A stretch of DNA of 64,000 bases, taken from assembly GCF_024397895.1 (NCBI RefSeq), contig NZ_CP073346.1:2108001-2172000 (forward strand). The letters are read 5' to 3'. Positions 28,690-38,190 of the stretch are shown one piece after another. A model generated the notes under the pieces. The model had not been told where the DNA came from and made no database searches. It saw nothing but the letters and a program-made list of their open reading frames with translations. The DNA comes from Pseudomonas benzenivorans. GTDB lineage: Bacteria; Pseudomonadota; Gammaproteobacteria; Pseudomonadales; Pseudomonadaceae. Position 1 is the first letter of the stretch; each line of letters begins with the position of its first letter. The translations under genes were made by a program, and so were the position numbers.

Positions 28690-30144
28690 TTATGTCGGAC
28701 GATAAACGCGCACATTGGCATGCCCCTCGCTCAACAGATGGTGGGCATGCAGGCGGCTCATCACCCCCTTGTCGCAATACAGCAGGTACTGGCGGGTCTC
28801 ATCCAGCTCCTTGAACTTGCTGTTCAGGGCGTAGAAAGGCAGCGCCTGAACCTCGATGCCGGGCAGTTCCAGCGGCTCGTCGTCGACCGCGTCGGGGTGA
28901 CGGATGTCGATCACCACATGGCCGGCCAGGGCCTCGTCGACCTCCTCGACCTGCACGTCCTTGCCCAGCTCGTCGATCACCTTGTCGATCGGCAGCAGGG
29001 TGGCGCGCTCCAGGGCGCGCTCGAGAATCGCCATGTCGAAGTGCGATTCCTCGTAGGCGATGCGCTCGGGCTTGGCCTTGGTGGTCGGGTTGACCGAAAT
29101 CACCCCGCAGTATTCGGGCATGTGCTTGGCGAACTCGGCGGTGCCGATGGCATAGGCGGTGTCGATGATGTCCTGCTTGTGGCTGGCGATCAGCGGCCGC
29201 AGCACCAGCTTGTCGGTGGCCGAGTCGATCACCGAGAGGTTCGGCAGGGTCTGGCTGGACACCTGGGAAATCGCCTCGCCGGTAACCAGGGCATCGATCT
29301 GCAGACGCTCGGCCATGCGCGTGGAGGCGCGCAGCATCATGCGCTTGAGGATCACGCCCATCTGGCTGTTGTCGACCTTGCCGAGGATCTCGGCCAATAC
29401 TTCCTCGAACGGCACGCTGATGAACAGCACGCGCTGGGAACGGCCGAACTTCTGCCACAGGTAGTGGGCCACTTCCATCACGCCCAGCTCGTGGGCGCGG
29501 CCACCGAGGTTGAAGAAGCAGAAGTGGGCGACCAGGCCGCGGCGCATCATCTGGTAGGCGGCGACGGTGGAGTCGAAGCCGCCGGACATCAGCACCAGGG
29601 TCTGCTCCAGCGAGCCCAGCGGATAGCCGCCCAGGCCGTTGTGCTGGCGATGGACGATGAACAGGCGCTGGTCGCGAATCTCCATGCGCACTTCGACCTC
29701 GGGCTTCTTCAGGTCGATGCCGGCGGCGCCGCATTGCTGGCGCAGCTGGCTGCCGACGTAGCGCTCGATGTCCATCGAGGTGAAGCTGTGCTTGCCGCCG
29801 CGCTTGCAGCGCACGGCGAAGACCTTGCCCGGCAACTGGCCGGCGAAATGGGTCTTGCACTTGTCCAGCACGTCGTCGAAGTCGCCCAGTGGGTACTCGT
29901 GGACTTCGAGGAAATGGATCAGGCCGGGGGTGCAGCGCAGCCGCTCGATCATCTCCTGCAGCACTTTCGGCTCACTGATCGCGGTTTCCACCTCGAGGTT
30001 GTCCCACACACCGCTGACCTGCAGCTGCGGATCGAGATCGCGCAGCACGGTACGGATGTTCTTGGCCAACTGCCGGATGAAATGCTTGCGCACCGGGCGG
30101 CTCTTGATGGTGATTTCGGGGAAAACTTTAACGATCAGTTTCAT
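28690..30144 (-). CDS. thiI: tRNA sulfurtransferase ThiI
   Basis: Makes 4-thiouridine at position 8 of tRNA and, with its rhodanese domain, supplies sulfur for the thiamine thiazole. The 484-residue protein has an N-terminal ferredoxin-like/THUMP region, the PP-loop SGGFDST (about residue 183) and a C-terminal rhodanese domain with catalytic Cys in [11 protein letters not shown]. The partner Cys for the catalytic disulfide is in PEYCGVIS. Divergent from glnA; typA follows after 164 bp on the same strand. Confidence 0.96.
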   Translation of the reverse strand: MKLIVKVFPEITIKSRPVRKHFIRQLAKNIRTVLRDLDPQLQVSGVWDNLEVETAISEPKVLQEMIERLRCTPGLIHFLEVHEYPLGDFDDVLDKCKTHFAGQLPGKVFAVRCKRGGKHSFTSMDIERYVGSQLRQQCGAAGIDLKKPEVEVRMEIRDQRLFIVHRQHNGLGGYPLGSLEQTLVLMSGGFDSTVAAYQMMRRGLVAHFCFFNLGGRAHELGVMEVAHYLWQKFGRSQRVLFISVPFEEVLAEILGKVDNSQMGVILKRMMLRASTRMAERLQIDALVTGEAISQVSSQTLPNLSVIDSATDKLVLRPLIASHKQDIIDTAYAIGTAEFAKHMPEYCGVISVNPTTKAKPERIAYEESHFDMAILERALERATLLPIDKVIDELGKDVQVEEVDEALAGHVVIDIRHPDAVDDEPLELPGIEVQALPFYALNSKFKELDETRQYLLYCDKGVMSRLHAHHLLSEGHANVRVYRPT

Positions 30145-30240
30145 GAAAACAGTGCGTGCCGGGGCAGCCGAAAAACAGGGGCGCGGATTATAGCGGAAAT
30201 TGTTCAAGCTTTGATCAAAAATCCCACCCAGCAAATGCAG

Positions 30241-30257
30241 CGCACCAATTCAGAGCA
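30241..30257 (+). promoter_or_regulatory. NtrC-binding site 1 of glnA (distal)
   Basis: CGCACCAATTCAGAGCA matches the NtrC consensus TGCACCA-N3-TGGTGCA at 10 of 14 arm positions. Its centre is 31 bp from the proximal site, about three helical turns, and roughly 138 bp before the predicted glnA start, as in the enterobacterial glnA enhancer. Confidence 0.6.
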
Positions 30258-30271
30258 CGCCAGAATTTATC

Positions 30272-30288
30272 CGCCCCATTATGGTGCG
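30272..30288 (+). promoter_or_regulatory. NtrC-binding site 2 of glnA (proximal)
   Basis: CGCCCCATTATGGTGCG matches TGCACCA-TTA-TGGTGCA at 11 of 14 arm positions and has the same TTA centre. Centre about -106 relative to the predicted sigma54 start site. Confidence 0.7.
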
Positions 30289-30360
30289 AAAAACAACGCA
30301 ATATCGCCACGCAGCCCGCGCCGCCCCTGAGATTGAGCCATTTAGCCCATTCCGGGGCAC

Positions 30361-30376
30361 TGGCATGCAATTTGCT
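30361..30376 (+). promoter_or_regulatory. Sigma54 promoter of glnA
   Basis: TGGCATGCAATTTGCT matches TGGCAC-N5-TTGCT, with GG and GC ten bases apart. Predicted start about 30387, 85 nt before the glnA ATG. Confidence 0.85.
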
Positions 30377-30471
30377 CCCTTGTGAGGCAGGTTGTCCTGG
30401 CGGACTATCGCGCCGGGCTTCATCGAACTATTGAGGGCTCACAGTTGAGCCTTATCCATCTGGAGGACAGC

Positions 30472-31878
30472 ATGTCGAAGTCGATTCAACTGATTAAAGA
30501 ACACGACGTGAAGTGGGTTGACCTGCGCTTCACCGACACCAAGGGCAAGCAGCACCACGTCACCATGCCGGCTCGCGACGCCCTGGACGAAGACTTCTTC
30601 GAGCACGGCAAGATGTTCGACGGCTCCTCCATCCACGGCTGGAAAGGCATCGAAGCCTCCGACATGATCCTGATGCCGGTCGACGAGACCGCCGTGCTGG
30701 ATCCCTTCACCGAAGAGCCGACCCTGATCATCGTCTGCGACATCGTCGAGCCGAGCACCATGCAGGGCTACGACCGCGACCCGCGCTCGATCGCCAAGCG
30801 CGCCGAGGAATTCCTCAAGACCACCGGCATCGGCGACACCGTATTCGTCGGCCCGGAGCCCGAGTTCTTCATCTTCGACGAAGTGAAGTTCAAGTCCGAC
30901 ATCTCCGGCTCGATGTTCAAGATCTACTCCGAGCAGGGTTCCTGGATGACCGACCAGGACGTCGAAGGCGGCAACAAGGGCCACCGCCCGGCCGTCAAGG
31001 GCGGTTACTTCCCGGTTCCGCCGTGCGACCACGACCACGAAATCCGTACCGCCATGTGTAATGCCATGGAAGAAATGGGCCTGGTCGTCGAAGTGCATCA
31101 CCACGAAGTGGCCACTGCCGGCCAGAACGAAATCGGCGTGAAGTTCAACACCCTGGTGGCCAAGGCTGACGAAGTTCAGACCCTGAAGTACTGCGTGCAC
31201 AACGTCGCCGACGCCTATGGCAAGACTGCTACCTTCATGCCGAAGCCGCTGTACGGCGACAACGGCTCGGGCATGCACGTGCACATGTCGATCTCCAAGG
31301 ACGGCAAGAACACCTTCTCCGGCGAAGGCTATGCCGGCCTGTCCGACACCGCCCTGTACTTCATCGGCGGCATCATCAAGCACGGCAAGGCGCTGAACGG
31401 TTTCACCAACCCGGCGACCAACTCCTACAAGCGTCTGGTCCCGGGCTTCGAAGCCCCGGTCATGCTGGCCTACTCGGCGCGCAACCGCTCCGCCTCGATC
31501 CGCATCCCGTACGTGTCCAGCCCGAAGGCCCGCCGCATCGAGGCGCGCTTCCCGGACCCGGCCGCCAACCCGTACCTGTGCTTCGCCGCCCTGCTGATGG
31601 CCGGCCTGGACGGCATCCAGAACAAGATCCACCCCGGCGACGCGGCGGACAAGAACCTGTATGACCTGCCGCCGGAAGAAGGCAAGCTGATCCCGCAGGT
31701 ATGCGGCAGCCTGAAGGAAGCCCTGGAAGAGCTGGACAAGGGCCGCGCGTTCCTGACCAAGGGCGGCGTGTTCTCCGACGACTTCATCGATGCCTACATC
31801 GAACTGAAGAGCGAAGAAGAGATCAAGGTGCGCACCTTCGTGCACCCGCTGGAATACGACCTGTACTACAGCGTCTAA
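30472..31878 (+). CDS. glnA: Glutamine synthetase type I
   Basis: ATP-dependent ammonia assimilation, forming glutamine from glutamate; a cytoplasmic dodecamer. The 468-residue protein shows [18 protein letters not shown], the metal and nucleotide blocks [11 protein letters not shown] and [19 protein letters not shown], and the adenylylation site [10 protein letters not shown] (Tyr near 397). GGAGG sits 5 nt before the ATG. Expression is controlled by the sigma54/NtrC elements upstream. An IS1595-family element sits in its terminator T-tract. Confidence 0.98.
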   Translation: MSKSIQLIKEHDVKWVDLRFTDTKGKQHHVTMPARDALDEDFFEHGKMFDGSSIHGWKGIEASDMILMPVDETAVLDPFTEEPTLIIVCDIVEPSTMQGYDRDPRSIAKRAEEFLKTTGIGDTVFVGPEPEFFIFDEVKFKSDISGSMFKIYSEQGSWMTDQDVEGGNKGHRPAVKGGYFPVPPCDHDHEIRTAMCNAMEEMGLVVEVHHHEVATAGQNEIGVKFNTLVAKADEVQTLKYCVHNVADAYGKTATFMPKPLYGDNGSGMHVHMSISKDGKNTFSGEGYAGLSDTALYFIGGIIKHGKALNGFTNPATNSYKRLVPGFEAPVMLAYSARNRSASIRIPYVSSPKARRIEARFPDPAANPYLCFAALLMAGLDGIQNKIHPGDAADKNLYDLPPEEGKLIPQVCGSLKEALEELDKGRAFLTKGGVFSDDFIDAYIELKSEEEIKVRTFVHPLEYDLYYSV

Positions 31879-31910
31879 GCCGGCCGCGCGCCATCCAGGC
31901 GCGCGACTCG

Positions 31911-31947
31911 AAAGGCCCCGCCCGGCTCTGCCGGCGGGGCCTTTTTT
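31911..31947 (+). terminator. Rho-independent terminator of glnA
   Basis: AAAGGCCCCGCC-GG and CCGGCGGGGCCTTT form a strong stem, followed by TTTTTT. The T-tract is the left copy of the target duplication of the adjacent IS element, so the terminator stays intact. Confidence 0.92.
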
Positions 31948-31949
31948 AT
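31942..31949. repeat. Left 8-bp target-site duplication of the IS element
   Basis: TTTTTTAT, repeated exactly at 32986-32993. Eight bases is the duplication length known for the IS1595 family. Confidence 0.9.
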
Positions 31950-31988
31950 GGCTATGTACCAACGATGTGTTGCGAGTACTAATCTAAA

Positions 31989-32017
31989 CGGCAGAGTTCC
32001 AATCAGGAGGTCTGCCG
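31989..32017 (+). promoter_or_regulatory. Hairpin holding the transposase ribosome-binding site in its loop
   Basis: CGGCAGA (31989-31995) pairs with TCTGCCG (32011-32017). AGGAGG (32005-32010) lies in the loop against the 3' arm and the ATG is 3 nt after the stem. The fold could reduce translation from transcripts reading in from outside, a known protective device in other IS families. Confidence 0.5.
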
Positions 32018-32020
32018 ATT

Positions 32021-32983
32021 ATGGATACTCAAGCCTTTCACCACTGGCTGGCTCAACTGAGCCAACTCAGCGCCCATCAGAAATCTACGCTTCATCAGGC
32101 ACTGCGGAACCCGCCGGCGACAGAAGTGCTCGATTGCCTGCCGGCGCTGCAGCGTTGCCCGCATTGCCAGACCAATGCGAATCAGCTTGCGCCCTGGGGT
32201 TGGTCGCGCAGTCTGCGCCGCTATCGTTGCCGTAGTTGTCGACGGACTTGCACCGCGCGCTCAGCAACAGGCCTTGCCCGCCTGCACTACCCCGAACGCT
32301 GGAAAGACTACGCCCAGGCACTGATTGACGGGCTTAGCGTGCGCAAGGCGGCCCAGGCATGCGGCATCAGCAAAAACACCGCTTTCCTCTGGAGGCACCG
32401 CTTCCTGGCTGCAGCGGCTGAGCATCACGCCACGCATGAGGCAGGGATTGTCGAAGTGGATGAGACGTTCTTTCTGGAGTCCTTCAAGGGCCAGAGGCAG
32501 TTGCCTCGGCCGCCCCGTAAACGAGGTGGGGTGAGCGTGACCCGCGGCACGGGTAAAGACCAGATCCCGGTGATGGTGGTGCGCGACCGGGAGGGCCACA
32601 CCGCTGACTTCAAGTTGGCCAAGCTCGATGCCAATCATGTGCGAGAGGCGTTGATGCCGCTGATCGACCGGGAGGCCGTGCTCTGCAGTGACGGGGCGGC
32701 AGTCTATGCCAGCTTTGCCCGGGCACAGGGCATCACCCATCAGGTCGTGCATGCCCGCCCCGGCCAGCGAGTGCGCCAAGGCGCTTTCCATATTCAGAAC
32801 GTCAACGCCTACCACAGCCGCTTGAAGAGCTGGATGACCCGCTTTCACGGCGTGGCCACCCGCTACCTCCCGAATTACCTGGGCTGGCGCCGCATGCTAG
32901 AGCGCTATCAGCGGAATATTCGGCCGGCTCACTGCATTCAGGAGGCGGTAGGCAGAACCCTGCAACACGCTATTGGTACATAG
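32021..32983 (+). CDS. IS1595-family transposase (ISXO2-like)
   Basis: A 320-residue DDE-type transposase. It has an N-terminal zinc ribbon (Cys46, Cys49, Cys70, Cys73), a helix-turn-helix (about 105-127, [20 protein letters not shown]) and an ISXO2-like catalytic core with Asp147 (EVDETFF), Asp224 (LCSDGAAVY) and Asn262/Lys269 ([10 protein letters not shown]), the DDNK arrangement of this family. AGGAGG precedes the ATG. The TAG stop lies inside the right terminal repeat. Nothing appears truncated. Confidence 0.93.
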   Translation: MDTQAFHHWLAQLSQLSAHQKSTLHQALRNPPATEVLDCLPALQRCPHCQTNANQLAPWGWSRSLRRYRCRSCRRTCTARSATGLARLHYPERWKDYAQALIDGLSVRKAAQACGISKNTAFLWRHRFLAAAAEHHATHEAGIVEVDETFFLESFKGQRQLPRPPRKRGGVSVTRGTGKDQIPVMVVRDREGHTADFKLAKLDANHVREALMPLIDREAVLCSDGAAVYASFARAQGITHQVVHARPGQRVRQGAFHIQNVNAYHSRLKSWMTRFHGVATRYLPNYLGWRRMLERYQRNIRPAHCIQEAVGRTLQHAIGT

Positions 32984-32985
32984 CC

Positions 32986-32993
32986 TTTTTTAT
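32986..32993. repeat. Right 8-bp target-site duplication of the IS element
   Basis: TTTTTTAT, identical to 31942-31949. Joining the flanks restores GGGGCCTTTTTTATGGGCG, the original glnA terminator end. Confidence 0.9.
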
Positions 32994-33081
32994 GGGCGAC
33001 ATTCACAGCTCGACGGCGCCGCGCTTGCCAGGGCGCCCAAGCGGTGCAAGGCTTAGCAGCACGATACCCGGGAGATTGGCC

Positions 33082-33609
33082 ATGCGCCGGATGCTCACCT
33101 GCCTGCTGCTGTCCCTGCCACTGCTGGCCAGTGCGCAGATCTACAAGTACACCGATGCCCAGGGCAATACGGTCTTCACCAACCAACCGCCGGACGGCAG
33201 CGCCGCGCAAAGCGTCGAGTTGCCGCCGACCAACACCGTGCAGATGCAGGCCCCCAACACACCGCCGGCGTCCAGCTCGCCAGCCGAGCCGCAAGCGCCC
33301 TACCGCACCCTGCAATTGACCGACCTGCCCGACGACGCGGCACTGCGCGCCAACAACGGCACCTTCAGCGTCGGCGTCAGCCTGGAGCCGGCCCTGGCCT
33401 CCTCCCACCGCCTGCGCCTGCTGCTCGATGGCCAGCCCTACGGCCAACCGAGCAACGGCACCTCGCTGCAGCTGACCAATATCGCCCGCGGCGAGCACAG
33501 CCTGGCGGTCGAGGTACTCAATGGCACCCAGCGCATCCAGCAGAGCGACACCGTCACCTTCACCGTACAGCGCATCAGCGTGAACAGCCCGGCCCGGAGC
33601 GCGCCGTGA
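33082..33609 (+). CDS. DUF4124 domain periplasmic protein (first of pair)
   Basis: A 175-residue exported protein: signal peptide MRRMLTCLLLSLPLLASA then the DUF4124 motif QIYKYTDAQGNTVFTNQPPDG, here spanning about residues 19-40. A Pro/Ala-rich linker leads to an Ig-like beta domain (LRLLLDGQPYGQP ... RGEHSLAVEV). GGGAG precedes the ATG at 33082; the longer frame upstream begins inside the IS duplication and is not credible. Its stop overlaps the start of a second DUF4124 gene. Function is unknown; the pair precedes ntrBC in other pseudomonads. Confidence 0.85.
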   Translation: MRRMLTCLLLSLPLLASAQIYKYTDAQGNTVFTNQPPDGSAAQSVELPPTNTVQMQAPNTPPASSSPAEPQAPYRTLQLTDLPDDAALRANNGTFSVGVSLEPALASSHRLRLLLDGQPYGQPSNGTSLQLTNIARGEHSLAVEVLNGTQRIQQSDTVTFTVQRISVNSPARSAP

Positions 33610-34241
33610 CCACCAACCCCCAATGCATGCAGATCGCCCTGTTCTGCCTGAGCCTGCTCTGCCTGCCGCTGCAGGCCGCGGTGTACACCTATATAGACGC
33701 CGACGGCAACCGGGTCTTCACCGACCAGCCCGGCACCGGCAACGCCCAGCGCATCGAGCTGGCACCGTCCAACAGCATGCCCGCGCCACCCCGCGCGGCA
33801 CCACCGGCGCCCGAGCCCAGCGCGCCGCAGGCGCCGGCCTATCAGCTGCTGCGCATTCTCGTGCCGCAACCCGACGCAACCATCCGCGACAGCGCCGGCA
33901 ACCTGATCGTCACCGCCAGCAGCGACCCGGCGCTGCTCCCGGGCCACGGCTACCGCCTGCTGCTGGACGGTCAACCCCTGGGCGAAGCCAGCCGCAGCCC
34001 GGTCTTTCCCTTGGAGAATATCGACCGCGGCACCCACCAGCTGGCGGTGGAAATCGTCGACGCCCAGGGCCGCACCCAGGAGCGCACCCCGAGCCAGCCG
34101 CTCCACATGCTGCGCATCTCCCTGGCGCAGAAGCGCATGGTGCGGCCGTGCAAGAAAGCCGACTACGGCGTGCGCCCGGAGTGCCCGCTTAAGGACAAGC
34201 CGCCGGAAAAGAAAGACATCCCGCTGATCCCCTTCATCTGA
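33606..34241 (+). CDS. DUF4124 domain periplasmic protein (second of pair)
   Basis: A 211-residue paralogue of the preceding gene, with a signal peptide (cleavage near LPLQA-A), DUF4124 motif VYTYIDADGNRVFTDQPG, a Pro/Ala linker and the same Ig-like domain (YRLLLDGQPLGEA ... RGTHQLAVEI). It has an extra basic, Cys-containing tail (VRPCKKADYGVRPECPLKD). Start GTG at 33606 overlaps the previous stop (GTGA), so translation is coupled; an internal ATG at 33627 is possible. Function unknown. Confidence 0.82.
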   Translation: MTTNPQCMQIALFCLSLLCLPLQAAVYTYIDADGNRVFTDQPGTGNAQRIELAPSNSMPAPPRAAPPAPEPSAPQAPAYQLLRILVPQPDATIRDSAGNLIVTASSDPALLPGHGYRLLLDGQPLGEASRSPVFPLENIDRGTHQLAVEIVDAQGRTQERTPSQPLHMLRISLAQKRMVRPCKKADYGVRPECPLKDKPPEKKDIPLIPFI

Positions 34242-34253
34242 CCTCCCGGCAGC

Positions 34254-34270
34254 CGCACCACATTGGTGCG
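34254..34270. promoter_or_regulatory. NtrC-type palindrome at the ntrBC promoter
   Basis: CGCACCA-CAT-TGGTGCG, a perfect dyad matching 12 of 14 arm positions of the NtrC consensus. A -10-like TATACT follows at 34289-34294, so the palindrome overlaps the expected -35 region and NtrC would repress, as reported for glnL (ntrB) in E. coli. It could also act as a short hairpin after the DUF4124 gene. Confidence 0.65.
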
Positions 34271-34436
34271 GTTGCGTGCACCGCTTTCTATACTCTCCCT
34301 GTTTTGGTTCACCCGCAGCCGGGGCCCACGCGCCGAAACACGGCTGCCGGCGTCGATTGCGCGCGCTGCGCGCGTCTTTTCGGGGCTTTGGTTTGCTTCT
34401 TGCATTTTCCTGTCCATCGCCGGAAAGCCCTCGCCT

Positions 34437-35521
34437 ATGACTATCAACGATGCACTGCACCGCCTGCTGCTCGACAACCTGACCACCGCCACCCTGCTGC
34501 TCAACGCCGAACTGCGGCTCGAGTACATGAATCCGGCGGCGGAGATGCTCCTGGCCGTCAGCGGCCAGCGCAGCCACGGACAATTCATCAGCGAACTGTT
34601 CACCGAGTCGGCGGAAGCCCTCAGCGCGCTGCGCCAGGCCGTCGAACAGGCGCACCCGTTCAACAAGCGCGAAGCGGTGCTGACCGCGGTGACCGGCCAG
34701 ACCCTGACAGTCGACTATGCGGTGACGCCCATCCTCAGCCGCGGCGCGACCCTGCTGCTGCTGGAGGTGCACCCGCGCGACCGCATGCTGAAGATCACCA
34801 AGGAAGAGGCGCAGCTGTCCAAGCAGGAAACCACCAAGCTGCTGGTGCGCGGCCTGGCCCATGAGATCAAGAACCCCCTCGGTGGCATCCGCGGCGCCGC
34901 CCAGTTGCTGGCCCGCGAGCTGCCGGAAGAGGAGCTCAAGGACTACACCAACGTCATCATCGAGGAGGCCGACCGCCTGCGGAACCTGGTCGACCGCATG
35001 CTCGGCTCGAACAAGCTGCCCTCCCTGGCGCCGACCAACGTGCACGAGGTGTTGGAGCGGGTCGCCAGCCTGGTCGAAGCGGAAAGCCAGGGCGGCATCA
35101 TCCTGGTGCGCGACTACGACCCGAGCATTCCCGATCTGCTGATCGACCGCGAGCAGATGATCCAGGCGGTGCTCAATATCGTGCGCAACGCCATGCAGGC
35201 CATCGCCGGGCAGAAACACGGCCTGGGCCTGGGCCGCATCACCCTGCGCACCCGCACCCTGCGCCAGTTCACCATCGGCCATACCCGCCACCGCCTGGTG
35301 GCGCGCATCGAGATCATCGACAACGGCCCCGGCATCCCCCAGGAGCTGCAGGAGACCATCTTCTACCCGATGGTCAGCGGCCGCGCCGACGGCACCGGCC
35401 TCGGCCTGGCCATCACCCAGAACATCATCAGTCAGCATCAAGGTCTGATCGAGTGCGAAAGCCACCCCGGCCATACACTGTTCTCGATCTTCCTGCCGCT
35501 GGAACAAGGAGCACCTGCTGC

Positions 35522-35525
<4 letters not shown>
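34437..35525 (+). CDS. ntrB: Nitrogen regulation sensor histidine kinase NtrB
   Basis: Cytoplasmic kinase/phosphatase of NtrC, controlled by PII protein. The 362-residue protein has an N-terminal PAS domain (about 10-110), the H-box LAHEIKNPLGGIRGAA, the N-box NIVRNAMQAI, the G1 box DNGPGIP and G2 GTGLGL. The ATG at 34437 gives MTINDALHRLLLDNL, matching the family start. It overlaps ntrC by 4 bp (ATGA). The upstream NtrC palindrome suggests autoregulation. Confidence 0.96.
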
Positions 35526-36958
<1,433 letters not shown>

Positions 36959-36979
36959 GCCGCCTCCTGCGCTCAACCA

Positions 36980-37004
36980 AGCGGGCCTTGCGCCCGCTTT
37001 TTTG
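36980..37004 (+). terminator. Rho-independent terminator of ntrBC
   Basis: AGCGGGC and GCCCGCT form a 7-bp stem with a 5-nt loop followed by TTTTTTG, 22 bp after the ntrC stop. Confidence 0.9.
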
Positions 37005-37151
37005 TGCCCGAAACCCATGCGCTGTCTCGGCGCGGCGCCGCACCGCCATGCACCACCGCGGCACGCCCGGCTCCGCGCCAGCGATGACCGCACATCGGGT
37101 TTCGCCCCGCACGCCAGTGCTTTCGGGCTCTGGAGCACATTGCAATAAAAC

Positions 37152-37167
37152 TGGCACAGCGAGTGCA
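37152..37167 (+). promoter_or_regulatory. Sigma54 promoter of nrsZ
   Basis: TGGCACAGCGAGTGCA has a perfect -24 TGGCAC and -12 GTGCA, with GG and GC ten bases apart. A TGCACCA NtrC-like half-site lies at 37049-37055, about 125 bp upstream of the predicted start. No protein gene lies downstream in this direction before an antisense gene, pointing to an RNA. Confidence 0.75.
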
Positions 37168-37177
37168 TAGACTAAGG

Positions 37178-37232
37178 CATTCCCAGTTTCGGGGACCTTG
37201 GTACAGGCAGGCCGGGGATTCCCCGCTTTTAT
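37178..37232 (+). ncRNA. nrsZ: Nitrogen-regulated small RNA NrsZ (short form)
   Basis: The place directly after ntrC, with its own sigma54 promoter and a terminator, is where NrsZ is encoded in P. aeruginosa PAO1. There it is NtrC/RpoN-dependent and a roughly 60-nt processed segment is reported to be sufficient for activity. Here the predicted transcript is only about 55 nt, from near 37178 to the CGGGG-ATT-CCCCG hairpin and CTTTTATT. So only one unit seems present rather than the longer precursor. Ends are approximate. The 3' end overlaps the stop codon of the convergent gene. Assignment rests on synteny and promoter type; I cannot align it. Confidence 0.6.
37213..37232 (+). terminator. Short terminator ending nrsZ
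   Basis: CGGGGATTCCCCG, a 5-bp GC stem with a 3-nt loop, followed by CTTTTATT. Confidence 0.6.
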
Positions 37233-37669
37233 TCCAGCGCCAGGCGGACCGCCAACCGCCAGCGACCCTCCACTTCCTCGACGTGCCACTGGCCACGCAG
37301 GGGACGGGTCGCGACCAGGCGCAACACCAGCTCACGTCGCTCACGCTGCAGCCGCCAGCTCACCGGGCGCCGATCCAGTTGCAGCTGCCCTCGCTGCTCG
37401 CGCCCCAAGCACTCCACCCGCAAGACGAAGGCACCTTCCAAATGGCCGGCGTGCACCTGGGGGTGTTCGTTGAACCACAGATCCAGCCCCTGTTCCACCA
37501 CCTGCACCTCGGCCAGGCGCAACTCCGCCGGCTGCAGCAGGCGGCCGACCATCATGCCGATGAGGAAACCGAACAGCGCCAGCGAGGCGATGACCCGTAG
37601 CCAGGGACGCGGCCGTTCGCCGCTATCGGAGGTAGAATGCTGGCCGTCTTCAGGCCGGGAGCCGCGCAT
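37229..37669 (-). CDS. Hypothetical single-pass inner-membrane protein
   Basis: A 146-residue protein with a short basic N-terminus, one membrane helix (about 25-45, IASLALFGFLIGMMVGRLL) and a beta-rich, Arg-rich C-terminal domain probably in the periplasm (VEQGLDLWFNEHPQV ... GQWHVEEVEGRWRLAVRL). I do not recognise a family; a gene in the same place follows ntrC in P. aeruginosa. The only available ATG is at 37669 and overlaps the start codon of the divergent trmL on one CATG. AGAGGA lies about 11 nt upstream, inside trmL. Confidence 0.7.
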   Translation of the reverse strand: MRGSRPEDGQHSTSDSGERPRPWLRVIASLALFGFLIGMMVGRLLQPAELRLAEVQVVEQGLDLWFNEHPQVHAGHLEGAFVLRVECLGREQRGQLQLDRRPVSWRLQRERRELVLRLVATRPLRGQWHVEEVEGRWRLAVRLALE

Positions 37670-38129
37670 GTTTCACGTGATCCTCTTTCAACCGGAAATT
37701 CCGCCGAACACCGGCAACATTATCAGGCTCTGCGCCAACAGCGGCTGCCACCTGCACCTGATCGAGCCCCTGGGCTTCGAGCTGGACGACAAGCGCCTGC
37801 GCCGCGCCGGCCTGGACTACCACGAATACGCCACGCTCAAGCGCCACGCCGACCTCGACAGCTGCCTGGCCAGCCTCGGCCAGCCGCGCCTGTTCGCCTT
37901 CACCACCAAGGGCTCGCAGCCCTTTCACGAGGTCCAGTACCAGCCCGGCGACGCCTTCCTGTTCGGCCCAGAGAGCCGCGGCCTGCCCCAGGAGATCCGC
38001 GACGCGCTGCCCACCGAGCGGCGCGTGCGGCTGCCCATGCGCGAGGGCTGCCGCAGCCTCAACCTGTCCAACACCGTGGCCGTGGCAGTCTACGAAGCCT
38101 GGCGTCAGCACGGCTTCGCCATGACCTGA
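37668..38129 (+). CDS. trmL: tRNA (cytidine/uridine(34)-2'-O)-methyltransferase
   Basis: SPOUT methyltransferase that 2'-O-methylates the wobble base of tRNA-Leu isoacceptors. The 153-residue protein is the minimal TrmL type: MFHVILFQPEIPPNTGNI, the knot motifs LFGPESRGLPQEI and LPMREGCRSLNLSN(T)VAVA. The ATG at 37668 is preceded by GGGAG 6 nt away. The start codon overlaps that of the divergent gene at 37229-37669. Confidence 0.95.
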   Translation: MFHVILFQPEIPPNTGNIIRLCANSGCHLHLIEPLGFELDDKRLRRAGLDYHEYATLKRHADLDSCLASLGQPRLFAFTTKGSQPFHEVQYQPGDAFLFGPESRGLPQEIRDALPTERRVRLPMREGCRSLNLSNTVAVAVYEAWRQHGFAMT

Positions 38130-38144
38130 GTCGACCGCCCGGCC

Positions 38145-38170
38145 ATAAAAAAACGCCCCGCAGGGCGTTC
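38145..38170 (-). terminator. Rho-independent terminator of secB
   Basis: AACGCCC and GGGCGTT form the stem; on the minus strand it is followed by TTTTTTATGG. On the plus strand the T-run is poor, so trmL may terminate less efficiently. Confidence 0.88.
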
Positions 38171-38190
38171 TTGGGGCGAGGCGGCGCGGC

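Larger units (their letters stand above)
31950..32985 (+). mobile_element. IS1595-family insertion sequence, 1036 bp
   Basis: Bounded by inverted repeats: left GGCTATGTACCAACGATGTG and right (read inward) GGCTATGTACCAATAGCGTG, 13 perfect bases then partial identity continuing to about 24 bp with a shared GTGTTGC. Flanked by the duplication TTTTTTAT on both sides. It carries one transposase gene, whose stop codon lies within the right repeat. Intact repeats, duplication and open reading frame suggest a recent, possibly still mobile insertion. Confidence 0.93.
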
